This document shows positions 1 to 10,598 of a stretch of DNA of 64,000 nucleotides, in pieces (the stretch's first letter is position 1; each line of letters opens with the position of its first letter). Source of the stretch: Phorcus lineatus (Eukaryota > Mollusca > Gastropoda > Trochida > Trochidae); NCBI GenBank assembly GCA_921293015.1, contig OV121095.1:40149484-40213483 (forward strand). The letters are read 5' to 3'. The notes beneath the pieces were generated by a model. That model saw nothing but the letters and a program-made list of their open reading frames with translations, was not told where the DNA came from and did no database searches. The position numbers were made by a program, and so were the translations under genes.

Positions 1-707
1 CGTCGTAATTAGGGATTATTTCCGATTCAAACTAAATGCCTGAGAATTTAATAGAGAGATCTAGTAGGATTTATCGATAAAATAAACGAATTTCAGATAT
101 AATTTTTATGAGTTACATTTCGAAGACAAGAAAGACGATAAATTACGCTTTGACACTGCTTAGTTGAATTCGTTAGTTATGAACTATGTGGGGTGTATGA
201 TATATCTGCAGATTACGAGCTCTCAAGCTAGGGATGTTTCACCATTTTAGGGCCCTGTCTTACTTATACGTATAGCAGGTGCGTAAGACATTCGTATAGA
301 AAATGTTGTGAACGGATGTAAGTTGAAATATGAAAATATCTCTTTGATTTAGTATTCATCATACGAAAACACTGACAAGATAATTTGTAAGGAAATAATG
401 AGTAAGGGTGTCCTCACCGCTCGGTTATTGGCATGATTGGCATTATTTGCCTTTTACATGATTAAAACATACTTGTGAAAAATTATTAAACGTGTCATAG
501 AAATCGACGACCTGTCTCTGTATGTAAAGGTCGTACACGGTCAGCTATATTGAATATTTACTGTGTTCGTCATTTTAAAAATATGACACCTAGAGAAGTT
601 TTAATGACTGTAGTTTAGCGCTATATACATGTTCTCAGTTGATATATGATTTAGAGAAAACAAAACAATATTTTCGAAAGAATTTTTATTCAAGTAATGT
701 TTGAGCC
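1..707. other. Intergenic, no gene seen
   Basis: AT-rich sequence downstream of member 1. I see no coding region, RNA gene or element. It is repeated at 9014-9717 with small indels. Confidence 0.6.
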
Positions 708-713
708 TTTATT
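708..713 (-). terminator. Poly(A) signal AATAAA of member 1
   Basis: A canonical AATAAA on the minus strand lies about 70 nt after the member 1 stop codon. It is conserved in the duplicate at 9718-9723. Confidence 0.6.
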
Positions 714-783
714 TGAAAACCTAAATTTCCCTTTTCTCCCTTGATAGGCATTTATATTCTATTATCAATTAGATCGCCTCACT

Positions 784-1443
784 TCATGGAAGAGGGGGAG
801 ACTCGGTAGTAGGAGCAGCGGTAACAACCGTTGTAGGAGCAGCGGTAACAACCGTTGTAGGAGCAGCGGTAACAACCGTTGTAGGAGCTGCGGTAACAAC
901 CGTTGTAGGAGCAGCGGTAACAACCGTGGTAGGAACATCGGTGATAACCGTAGTAGGAACATCGTTAACCATCGTCGGAAACAGAGGAGTTGTAGGCGGC
1001 ACGGTTACAGCCTCTGTTGTGCCTCCAGTTTGTGTCGTTGCATCCACCCTTTGTTCCCCGCGGAGGTTAGCAAGCCGGCCCATGCATGCCCGAAGGAACT
1101 CTTGCTGCCTGTAAGCATTGTAGTAGAGGTTTACAACACGGACTTCCATTTTGTGCATGGGCATGCGTTTCTCGACGTGTCTCTCGTCCAACTCGAGCCC
1201 TCGCGTATCTTGACAATTCTGCTGTGAGTTTACAAACTCTTGTTCCTCGTTGAGACAGTCGGTGGTGTTCTGTATGAGTCCAACAAGGATCTGCTCGAGC
1301 GAGTAGTAAACGGCTTGTAGGTTATGGCGGAGTAGATGTATGGGCATTGTTGGCGGGAGAATCGTTTCACTGTCAACCGGCACCACACAGGCACCAAAGA
1401 TACACGCTGCAACAGCAAAGAGCTTCATCTCTAGAGTGTTCAT
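784..1443 (-). CDS. Member 1: secreted two-helix, dibasic-site, Thr-tail protein
   Basis: This 219-residue protein is not one I recognise. The first ATG of the predicted transcript is at 1443; a second in-frame ATG at 1428 starts the hydrophobic core MKLFAVAACIFG, and both give a signal peptide ending near residue 25. Helix A (about 40-63) has NLQAVYY and ends at Cys63, next to an NTT glycosylation sequon. An acidic/basic linker contains Cys77 and EKR at 91-93. Helix B (about 100-125) contains Cys120. The C-terminal part is tandem 8-residue PTTVVTAA units (24 bp each), mucin-like, ending ESPPLP. The same order of parts occurs in members 2 to 5. Inferred role: a secreted, possibly two-chain, O-glycosylated protein of unknown function. 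No intron is needed to read it. Confidence 0.85.
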   Translation of the reverse strand: MNTLEMKLFAVAACIFGACVVPVDSETILPPTMPIHLLRHNLQAVYYSLEQILVGLIQNTTDCLNEEQEFVNSQQNCQDTRGLELDERHVEKRMPMHKMEVRVVNLYYNAYRQQEFLRACMGRLANLRGEQRVDATTQTGGTTEAVTVPPTTPLFPTMVNDVPTTVITDVPTTVVTAAPTTVVTAAPTTVVTAAPTTVVTAAPTTVVTAAPTTESPPLP

Positions 1444-1606
1444 CCCTGGCTCTGGTGTCAACCCTAATAGGTGTCTAAATTTGTCAGGGAGGTCCGTGTT
1501 TTGTATGATACTGAACGTCTGGACGGCCTTTAGACAGATTTGAAACCTAAGTTCAGTTTGCTGTACACCAGGGCTGCAGTATGATTGTTGCCTTGGCCCC
1601 TTTCCT

Positions 1607-1612
1607 TTTATA
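1607..1612 (-). promoter_or_regulatory. TATA box of member 1 with adjacent CRE-like site
   Basis: TATAAAAGG on the minus strand, about 165 bp before the ATG, implies a 5' UTR of about 135 nt with no upstream ATG. Immediately upstream lies TCACGTCA, one base from a palindromic cAMP-response element. Both are identical in the duplicate (10593-10598). Confidence 0.6.
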
Positions 1613-2188
1613 TTGACGTGAATGGTGTTAATACACTGTGATATAGGTACAATGTAATTAATAAATAGATAAAATGAAATTAATCCTTAATAGTTTGACG
1701 AAAGTTGTAATCTAGTCATTATGACTGAAATGTTCTACTCAAGTATTGGTTGTAATCATCATGATGAGTAAGATATTAGTTGGAACGATGTACTGTTATC
1801 AGATGGACGGAACATTAACCATGCTGTGTCTTATACCTGAACTGGTATTTGATAAAACTGTCCATGTATGAGAACGGTAATAATATAGGTGATGTATATC
1901 TCTTGTGAAATACTTTTCGAATAATTTCCATATGCATTGGCTTGATATTTATTATTGTCTTTTTTATATATTCTTTATCAGAATCAGTGTTCATTTATAC
2001 TGATAACATATATCACAATTTCATTACGAGGAAAACTAAGGCTACTAAATATTGAAATAAAACATATGTTAATCCCGGCTATGGACATACAGTTTTTGAT
2101 TGAGTTATATGCTTTAATGAATTCTAAATGCCAGCAACTAAAATGGATCTGCGGTGTACTGTTTGCCTTCTGCTGGATTTTGTGTCAA

Positions 2189-2856
2189 GTCTGCCGGTCT
2201 CTATGTTCGTCAGTCTCTATGTTTGTCAGTCTCTATGTTTGTCAGTCTCTATGTCTTCCAGTCTCTATGTCTGCCAGTGTCCATGTCTGCCAGTGTTTAT
2301 GTCTGTCAGTCTTTATGTCTGTCAGTCACTATGTCTGTCAGTCTCTATGTCTGTCACGCTCTATGTCTGCCAGTGTCTATGTCTGTCAGTCTCTATGTTT
2401 GTCAGTCTCTATGTTTGTCAGTCTCTATGTCTTCCAGTCTCTATGTCTGCCAGTGTCCATGTCTGCCAGTCTCTATGTCTGTCAGTCACTATGTCTGTCA
2501 GTCTCTATGTCTGTCAGTCTCTATGTCTGCCAGTGTCTATGTCTGTCAGTCTCTATGTTTGTCAGTCTCTATGTCTTCCATTCTCTATGTCTGCCAGTGT
2601 CCATGTCTGCCAGTCTCTTTGTCTTCCAGTGCCCATGTCTGCCAGTCTCTATGTCTGTCAGTCTCTATGTCTGTCAGTCTCAATGTCTGTCTGTCTCCAT
2701 GTCTGTCAGTCTCTATGTCTGTCTGTCTCCATGTCTGTCAGTCTCTACGTCTGTCAATCTCTATGTCTGCCAGTCTCTATTTCTGCCAGTCTCTATGTAT
2801 GCCAGTCTCTATGTCTGCCAGTCTCCATGTCTGTCAGTCTCTATGTTTGTTAGTCA
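2189..2856. repeat. 16-bp minisatellite, about 42 units
   Basis: Tandem units of the type tctctatgtctgtcag with scattered changes (tttgtcag, ctgccag, cttccag). Since 16 is not a multiple of 3, each forward frame reads the unit with a 16-residue period (SLYVCQSLCLPVSMSV type), and all three plus-strand frames stay open for more than 230 codons. The longest frame begins only at a TTG at 1955, with no signal peptide and no splice evidence, so I do not call it a gene. The reverse strand has a stop in every unit. Confidence 0.95.
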
Positions 2857-5800
2857 CACTTTCTATCTGAAAGTCTGCATTTTTTCATTCAATCTGCCAA
2901 TTAATGATATTACATGTAACCTATATTTTAATAATCGTTTTCCTTACTGAAACATAAATATTCAAATATCGAAATATATTTTGATATGTGTTAAATGTGT
3001 TTCTGATAATAAGTTAACTGTTGTGGAAATCAATGACTAATAGTTTAAACCTTGTGGGTAGTTTTGATAGATGTTGTTGAAGGAATTTATATGAAATTTC
3101 ACTTTCAATAGTAACAAATAGTATTCAAATGTAAAAGTTTAACAAAGATCTCTTAAGTCAACATAACTCTTTCTTTCTGACATATTCGTACTCAAAGCCT
3201 TGTTCATATGCTAAATATTGGGGTTTACAAAATTTCTGATATTTATGATTAATCGGCATTAACCAGAAGTGTTAAACTCTTTCTGTTTGCGGTTGTTGAA
3301 TGGTAATGAAGACCCAAACTTTTACAAACGCAACTATTTATCATATTTAACTTAAGTTATTAGCTGTTTACAGCGAATTCTCTTATCGTATACCGATTTC
3401 AGAGAAGGAAGATCTTTTAAGGCTGGGGGTTTTTTTAAGCAGAGAAACGCATCAGGGAGAAATTAGGAGAAAAATCCAGTCTGTTTTTTTATTTTGGGGT
3501 TTTATGTCGTGCATTTTTCACCCCTATATTTTATTTCAAACCGAGCTTGCGAGGATTGAAATGTTTATTTAGGGGTGAAAAAGGTCGAACCAGTACAGAC
3601 CAGTTCCACTTGCTTGCGAAACTACGGTACAGTTCCATTTTCAAAGAACACGCTTTAATAAAAAAAAAGATAAAAAAATAAATAAACAAACAGGTTTATA
3701 AAAATAGAACCCCTTAAGTATTTATTTCGTTGACGATAATATCAACAAAAGACAGATTGTTTATCCCGTCAGAGATACGTTTTCACGTAAATTATACAAA
3801 GGTCACCTATCATCCCTACAATACCGATAAGGACTGACCCAATCAAGGGATGTTACTCTTAAAGTAGTTGTTCACTGCTAGCGCTAACTCCTCACGCACC
3901 AAGTAAACTGATTGAATGAACGATCAAGAAAGCTGTTTAGTTTGTAATGGTTGAATACACTGTCTGGAAATTCACTTATGAATGAGAGGGAAGGGAAAAG
4001 TTTGTAAAGTTGACGAATAACGTACGTCTCATCTGTTCACTTGACGAATCGCTATTGTCGCGCGTTACGGTAGGAAGCGAGCTCGGTTTGAAATTAAAGT
4101 TAGTGATAAAACAATAAACTACTTCGACAAATAATAACCGAAGAATGGATTTATCTTATAAATTACTTAAAAAATACGTTATTTTCAATGTTTTTATAGA
4201 ATTGTTTTAAAATTAATTTTGCAGTTGTCTGTAAGGCGATGAAAACAGTAAGTTTAGCGAATGGAGTTTGTAAACGTGCGCGTATGAATGTGAATCGGTC
4301 GTAAATATTTAGAGGTAATTATCAGCGAAATAATCACTCCATAATTGATTTTGGCAACCAATCAGAAAGCAGTATATTCATTCTAGTTCTCATATCATGT
4401 TAGAATATTGGTTTGACCATTAACTCATTTTCATTAGAATATATCATTATTGTAACATGCCAGTCTTTATTTTAATATATTAAGTTGTATCAGAAGAGCA
4501 TTATTGCATCTTCCAACACATTCCAATTTTGTAACACGCGTTCAATCAACAAGTGACTAATATATGCATAGAACAAATATGAGCACAAGGAGTGATTATG
4601 TATTTGAGTACAACAATTATTCGATCTGAGAGCTTGTAGTGAAGACTTGCATGAACTGTTTTAAGCAAATAGACATTTTAGAATGAACAATACAAAAACT
4701 GAATAATTCACAGAGTTATAAAGGGCAAGGGGTTATTTTCCTGTAAACAGAAATGGAATTAAATATCATTACTTTCCTCAAGTTCTAAAAGGAATGTCAC
4801 GCTTTTGTACATCCAAGGCGAGTCCCAAATGTGCTCAAAAGTGTTAGGATCATACATGAAAGGGCGGTAGCATTGTTTCGAAAGATTTGATCTTGAATTT
4901 CCCCAAAAAGTATGAGTTCGTGTCAAAAGTATTATGTTCAGAGTGTCAAAACATCTCTACTCCCAACCCGATCATCCAAACTATAATATAAATAATTAAA
5001 TATCGAGCAAAATCCACTGGCGGCCATTTTTATGGGAACATCTTTTAATCATGTGAGGTAACGAAATGACTTCGTGTTACTTAACCGATCATGGTACATT
5101 CGTTGTCAAACAGTTTCTTTTTATAAAAACAATTCTTGTATTTGGATTATATTATTCATCTTAAAAACGTGTTAGTGGCCCTCCAAGCCTGGACGTCACA
5201 GCAATCTGGTGCATAAAGTTGTCCTCAGCTGATTGGTCTGGCTTTATCACCCAATAACATTGGCCTTAAGAACGTTTATCAAAAAGAGGAAAGACAACAG
5301 GCTACAGCATTGATTGATAAACCGTTCACTTGCTACATTCACTCATTGTTTGCATGTCGAGCTTGCATTTAAGTGAAAAGCATCCTGAAACCATTTCTTA
5401 GATTCAACCGAAAGCAAAATTGAGAAGCATTTAGTATAGCAATTGTAATTTGGCCCCTTAAAACCTCGTCCTTTATTATCCTGCATAGATAGTGGTGGCT
5501 TATATTTCATTTAAGTTGTTGATGTTTATGTTGATGAATTGACACTTTTGATTGAAATGACCGTAACTATCATCTTATTTATTACCAAAAGATAAAACTT
5601 TTAAAGCATTTCCATCTCAGTAGAAACATCTTATTGCTTCTTGCCAACAACATCTTAATATTGGAAACAAATCGACAACTGCACCTCTCCTTGCAGTCAG
5701 GAACTGACTCCATCCTCGCCTTTCTCTCTGACCCTTTGTTAGTCAGTGTACGCACAAACCCCGTTAAATCTCTTAGATCTTAACGTTCAAATGATTTAAC

Positions 5801-6357
5801 TTATGTTTGAAATATGATGGAATTATTTGGCCTTACCTCTCTCTCCCTTTCATATTGACCTCTTCCCTCTTTTACCGATTTACCAATTGATTGTTATCTT
5901 CACAAGAAGATAGTGTGGTTTTGAAAAATAAATGAATAAACACAGCTTGTAAAATGTGTATGACCACTTCCGATTAACTTTAAAACAGAATATTATAGTT
6001 TGCCATTGTAGGCACAAAGATGCACATTTAGTATGGTAACTATAACAGTTGATAAGGTATTTGGCTAATACTTTTATTTATTACCTTATTTGTTTCCGGG
6101 TAAAATCGTGGATATGTATGAAACGGAAAGAAGGATTCAAAAGAATCCACACTCTTATCAATATCATCGTGTAAACGACCAAATATAAAGACGCTTACTT
6201 TTAAAATTTCTCGCAATAATAGAAACTAAAGAATAATAGAATCTTCATCTACAAAAGAGTATAACTAATGTGTTAATCAATTTTATGTCAATAAAGTTTC
6301 CTAAAATTAATACAATGTTATGTTTAAAACAAAATCGGGGTATACAGTTATCCATAT
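2857..6357. other. Intergenic region of copy 1 with a dispersed repeat
   Basis: No coding region is seen. The part from 4647 to about 5732 is absent from copy 2. Within it, about 4970-5180 matches about 55805-56035 (shared text such as gggaacatct and catggtac), so this part contains an older dispersed repeat of unknown class. Confidence 0.5.
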
Positions 6358-6363
6358 TTTATT
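6358..6363 (-). terminator. Poly(A) signal AATAAA of member 2
   Basis: AATAAA on the minus strand about 95 nt after the stop of member 2, conserved in the duplicate at 14284-14289. Confidence 0.6.
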
Positions 6364-6457
6364 GCCAGAATTGCTCAACATGCTATAACATTTTACAATC
6401 ATATATTTCAAAATAACTTGAGAGTACGTAATCGTCCACATTGGGGAAACTCGGCAA

Positions 6458-6997
6458 TCAAGGCAACTCAGTGGCAGGGACACCCTCAGTTGTCACATCC
6501 CCAGGGGTGCTCTCCTCGGTTGTTATTGCCTCAGTGGTGCTATCCGCAGCAGTGCTGGCGCCAGTAGACTCTTCAGTCACATCCCCAGTTGTTGCTGAGG
6601 TAGACAAAACAGAGCTCTGCTGTAGAAGACGAGCAACCTCGTCAGTACATTCAATGAGCTCAATCTGTGTCTCCCGGGCGTGGCCATATAGTCGCATGAT
6701 TCTTTGACGCCACATTACAGAAGTATAAACCCCTCTCCTATCTATATCATCGCCATCCTGGAGGTCCTCCAGGCGTTCCTCGTCGTCTTCACACTGAGCC
6801 AACTGGGTTGTCAACTGGTTCGCTAAACTGGCCAGCATGAAGTAGTTTGCCTGCAAGTTGCCCGTGATGAATCTTGGAGGGATGATTCTAGGAAGAACGG
6901 GGATAGTTGAACTGCCTGGAGAGTCCCCTCCCCTTACTGTAAGAGCTGCAACCATTGCTACTGCGAGAGGGAGAAGGCTTCTCATTGTACGTGTCAT
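6458..6997 (-). CDS. Member 2: secreted two-helix, dibasic-site, Thr-tail protein
   Basis: A 179-residue protein from the ATG at 6997; a second ATG (residue 5) also works as a start. Residues 1-23 are a signal peptide (RSLLPLAVAMVAALTV). Helix A (about 46-69) reads GNLQANYFMLASL and ends at Cys69. The acidic linker has one RR site at 87-88. Helix B (about 98-126) carries Cys117. The tail from about 130 is Thr/Ser/Glu-rich, with TTE and TTEES motifs rather than the PTT repeats of member 1. The NLQANY motif and the one-Cys-per-helix layout link it to members 1, 3 and 4. It is the simplest form of the module. Function unknown; the predicted product is secreted and possibly cut at RR with the chains held by Cys69-Cys117. 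Confidence 0.85.
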   Translation of the reverse strand: MTRTMRSLLPLAVAMVAALTVRGGDSPGSSTIPVLPRIIPPRFITGNLQANYFMLASLANQLTTQLAQCEDDEERLEDLQDGDDIDRRGVYTSVMWRQRIMRLYGHARETQIELIECTDEVARLLQQSSVLSTSATTGDVTEESTGASTAADSTTEAITTEESTPGDVTTEGVPATELP

Positions 6998-7068
6998 AGA
7001 AGTCTGATTGGCTTGTGCACTAACAGTGGACGGTCTGTAGCTATGGTTAAGGTCAACCTTAGTCTCAA

Positions 7069-7076
7069 TTTAAATA
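7069..7076 (-). promoter_or_regulatory. TATA box of member 2
   Basis: TATTTAAA on the minus strand lies about 75 bp before the ATG. Just downstream, around the expected start site, is a near-perfect palindrome, taaggttgacctta. Both are kept in the duplicate (14995-15002). Confidence 0.5.
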
Positions 7077-8651
7077 CTTTCTGTACAGTAATTGAGATAC
7101 GATCAAATGAGTTTCATAATTGTATGGTGTTGTTTTATTACAGATATCCCCTCATGATAAGTTACTTCCTCTGAGTCATTGCTCCACAATACATTATAAC
7201 CTGAGATGAGTATGAATATTATGAAGATAAGATTTACGTAAAGTCTGATACATAACAATTTGTTATATCAATTTGACCAATTCCTGTCATATATTCATTT
7301 TCATCCTACCCCGTTACACATATAATGCTCATTATTATACATGATAAAAATAAATTGGAACATTAAGATATTATAATTGAATATGGTTCGTCATATTAAA
7401 AAGGATACATATCATCACGATACCTATAATACTAGATTATGAAATTATTAAATTTAGATATATATTGTCGAGTCTTCTTGTGAATCTTCAAACTAAAAGT
7501 GATGTGATTCTATATGAAGTAGCATTAAAACGCTCTTAAGTGAAATTAAATAAAACTAGTTTAAAAAATAGAGTTCGCTAGATCAAATAGTTCGGTGGTG
7601 ATATCGTCTAGCTTGAAAGTCCTCTAGTTCAACATCTTCACAATGTCACGGCCGAAACGAAAAGATATCCAACTTTTCCCGCTGGAGATATTCTATTTCG
7701 ATACATCACTTTGCCGTGTGAAGATGTTTGTTCAAAAGTACAAACCTTTAATTCTTTTAGTCCTTGTTTAAAAGATTAGTTTCTTCAATTTAAAGAAAGC
7801 AATTCTCTTGTTTAAAGATTACAGTTATAGTTATTTGATTACAAGTGATTATATGTGAAGTTTTTATTTCAAAATATGAACTACTTGAGATACAATCAAT
7901 CTAATTAAACATCATTCATTCAAAACTCAACCAATTTATTCATTACACGCTAATTTGAATTAACTATTGCCTGTTACAGCTTGATTTCTATCGAGGTCAA
8001 ATGTAAAAGGTAGAAATGAAATTAAACCGGACATCGACTATAATTAGTATTATCTTAAACTTTAACTGGCGAGTTTTACTAATGGATAATCAAGCCTTTC
8101 AGTATGGTAATAGTATTCTAGATGCCGGTCGTTTCTGAAAACACAGGTTGCTTTAGTGGTTTTGTGTGCGGTCACTTCGTGATAACTTCTTTATGTAACC
8201 CATAGCCATTTTGCTATTGAAAATACAGAGAAGGTTATGAAGTACGGTTCATACAATAACATATCATTTGTTGAAAAGTCAAAAGAACTTCTGTCAATAT
8301 TCTTGTTCCATCGATACTCACATTTTCGACCTCCGAAACAAGGTCAAATGACTCGCATCTAGATCAATTTTGGAGTTGTTTCATTATGTTTGTTAACTGC
8401 CTTAATGAAATTGTATCTACTGACAATGATATTTACTCTTCTTGTAAAAATGTTTAAACGTTTCTTGACCAAAGAGCAAGTGTCTTCACCATTAGTCTAG
8501 AAGGTACACTGAAGATCAAAAGAAAGTGATCACTTTTTAAACAATATTTATGAAACATTGATAACATTATTGTAAACACTAAACGTTACATACACAGAGA
8601 GGGCGTCAACGTTTTTTGTTTCTTTTTGAGATTGTTGAATGTTCAGATTGG
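7077..8651. other. Intergenic, no gene seen
   Basis: Upstream flank of member 2, repeated at 15003-16544. It is AT-rich with no open frame of note. The last part is where homology between the duplicates ends. Confidence 0.5.
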
Positions 8652-8756
8652 ATGTATTACACATGTGAGACGTAAATAAAATATTCTGTCTGTCTGTCTG
8701 TCTGTCTGTCTACCTTTCACTATGCACCAGTGATATAAAAATAGCATGTGCTATTT

Positions 8757-8796
<40 letters not shown>

Positions 8797-9013
8797 TATA
8801 CCAGTGATATAAAAATAGCATGTGCTATTTTTATAATATATATAGATATATATGCTATTTTTATATCACTGGTTCATTGTGAATGGTAGATGTTACGCGT
8901 ATGTGTTGTTAGTTGCGGCGTATGTGACATCGCACGAATCATACAGCTTACCACGTGACCCAGAGTGCACTCGAGTAACTCTTTTCATAGCGAACGCTGT
9001 GCTAACCGGTCCG
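8652..9013. other. Spacer between the duplicated blocks
   Basis: This 362-bp stretch has no counterpart at the right end of copy 2. It holds a TCTG tetranucleotide run (about 8685-8710), a palindromic element (8710-8889) and about 120 bp of unique, more GC-rich sequence. Confidence 0.8.
8710..8889. mobile_element. Foldback (MITE-like) element in the spacer
   Basis: The left end ctacctttcactatg plus ccagtgatataaaaatagca is repeated inverted at the right end (tgctatttttatatcactgg, then cattgtgaatggtag). An internal direct copy of ccagtgatataaaaatagca lies near 8801, separated by a TA dinucleotide run. No coding capacity. It could be a short foldback transposon or a slippage-generated palindrome. 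Confidence 0.6.
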
Positions 9014-9717
9014 CGTCGTAATTAGGGATCATTTCCGATTCAAACTAAATGCCTGAGAATTTAATAGAGAGACCTAGTAGGATTTATCGATAAAATAAAC
9101 GAATTTCAGATATAATTTTTATGAGTTAGATTTCGAAGACAAGAAAGACGATAAATTACGCTTTGACACTGCTTAGTTGGATTCGTAAGTTATGAACTAT
9201 GTGGGGTGTATGATATATCTGCAGATTACGAGCTCTCAAGCTAGGAATTTTTCACCATTTTAGGACCCTGTCTTACTTATACGTATGGCAAGTGCGTATG
9301 ACCTTCGTATAGAAAAATAGAAAATGTTGTGAACGGATGCAAGTTGAAATATGAAAATATCTCTTTGATATAGTATTCATTATACGAAAACACTGACAAG
9401 ATAATTTGTAAGGAAATAATGAGTACATTGAAACCATAAGGGTGTCTTCAACGCTCGGTTATTGGCATGATTGGCATTATTTGCCTTTTACATGATTAAA
9501 ACATACTTGTGAAAAATTATTAAACGTGTCATAGAGATCGACGACCTGTCTCTGTATGTAAAGGTCATTTACAGTCAGCGATATTGAATATTTACTGTGT
9601 TCGTCATTTTAAAATGACTGTAGTTTAGCGCTATATACATGTTCTCAGTTGATATATGATTTAGAGAAAACTAAACAATATTTTCGAAAGTATTTTTATT
9701 CAAGTAATGTTTGAGAC
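9014..9717. other. Intergenic, no gene seen
   Basis: Duplicate of 1-707 with small indels, including a small insertion near 9425 and a deletion near 9615. No gene seen. Confidence 0.6.
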
Positions 9718-9723
9718 TTTATT
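9718..9723 (-). terminator. Poly(A) signal AATAAA of member 1'
   Basis: Minus-strand AATAAA at the position conserved with the signal of member 1. Confidence 0.6.
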
Positions 9724-9793
9724 TGAAAACCTAAATTTCCTTTTTCTCCCTTGATAGGCATTTATATTCTATAATCAATTAGACCGCCTCACT

Positions 9794-10429
9794 TCATGGA
9801 AGAGGGGGAGACTCAGTAGTAGGAGCAGCGGTAACAACTGTTGTAGGAGCTGCGGTAACAACCATTGTAGGAGTAGCGGTAACAACCGTTGTAGGAGCAG
9901 CTGTAACAACCGTGGTAGGAACATCGGTGATAACGGTAGTAGGAACATCGTTAACCATCGTCGGAAACAGAGGACTTGTAGGCGGCACGGTTACAGCCTC
10001 TGTTGTGCCTCCAGTTTGTGTCGTTGCATCCACCCTTTGTTCCCCGCGGAGGTTAGCAAGCCGGCCCATGCATGCCCGAAGGAACTCTTGCTGCCTGTAA
10101 GCATTGTAGTAGAGGTTTACAACACGGACTTCCATTTTGTGCATGGGCATGCGTTTCTCGACGTGTCTCTCGTCCAACTCGAGCCCTCGCGTATCTTGAC
10201 AATTCTGCTGTGAGTTTACAAACTCTTGTTCCTCGTTGAGACAGTCGGTGGTGTTCTGTATGAGTCCAACAAGGATCTGCTCGAGCGAGTAGTAAACGGC
10301 TTGTAGGTTATGGCGGAGTAGATGTATGGGCATTGTTGGCGGGAGAATCGTTTCACTGTCAACCGGCACCACACAGGCACCAAAGATACACGCTGCAACA
10401 GCAAAGAGCTTCATCTCTAGAGTGTTCAT
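9794..10429 (-). CDS. Member 1': duplicate of member 1
   Basis: A 211-residue protein from the first ATG at 10429 (second ATG at 10414). It is the same as member 1 across the signal peptide, both helices, the EKR site and the three mature cysteines. The differences lie in the tail: one PTTVVTAA unit fewer (8 residues, 24 bp), a T-to-S change in PPTTPLF, and one changed unit (TPTMVV). The open frame, TATA box and poly(A) signal are all intact, so it is probably functional. The tail differences fit slippage in a coding minisatellite. Confidence 0.85.
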   Translation of the reverse strand: MNTLEMKLFAVAACIFGACVVPVDSETILPPTMPIHLLRHNLQAVYYSLEQILVGLIQNTTDCLNEEQEFVNSQQNCQDTRGLELDERHVEKRMPMHKMEVRVVNLYYNAYRQQEFLRACMGRLANLRGEQRVDATTQTGGTTEAVTVPPTSPLFPTMVNDVPTTVITDVPTTVVTAAPTTVVTATPTMVVTAAPTTVVTAAPTTESPPLP

Positions 10430-10592
10430 CCCTGGCTCTGGTGTCAACCCTAATAGGTGTCTAAATTTGTCAGGGAGGTCCGTGTTTTGTATGATACTGA
10501 ACGTCTGGACGGCCTTTAGACAGATTTGAAACCTAAGTTCAGTTTGCTGTACACCAGGGCTGCAGTATGATTGTTGCCTTGGCCCCTTTCCT

Positions 10593-10598
10593 TTTATA
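10593..10598 (-). promoter_or_regulatory. TATA box of member 1' with adjacent CRE-like site
   Basis: TATAAAAGG with TCACGTCA directly upstream, identical to the promoter of member 1. Confidence 0.6.

Larger units (their letters stand above)
1..8651. repeat. Segmental tandem duplication, copy 1
   Basis: This block matches 9014-16544 almost base for base. It carries family member 1, the 16-bp minisatellite and member 2 in the same order and orientation. Homology starts at the first base of the window, so the unit may extend further left. On the right it stops at 8651, where the two copies diverge after the shared text gttcagat. Compared with copy 2 it contains about 1.09 kb extra (4647 to about 5732). 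Divergence is low: member 2 differs by one amino acid and a few silent changes, so the duplication is recent. Confidence 0.93.

Noticed and set aside
1955-2950. 331-codon open frame across the 16-bp minisatellite (and its 336-codon counterpart at 10941-11951)
   Set aside because: It starts at a TTG, has no signal or splice support, and all three forward frames are open because the unit lacks stops; I treat it as repeat, not gene.
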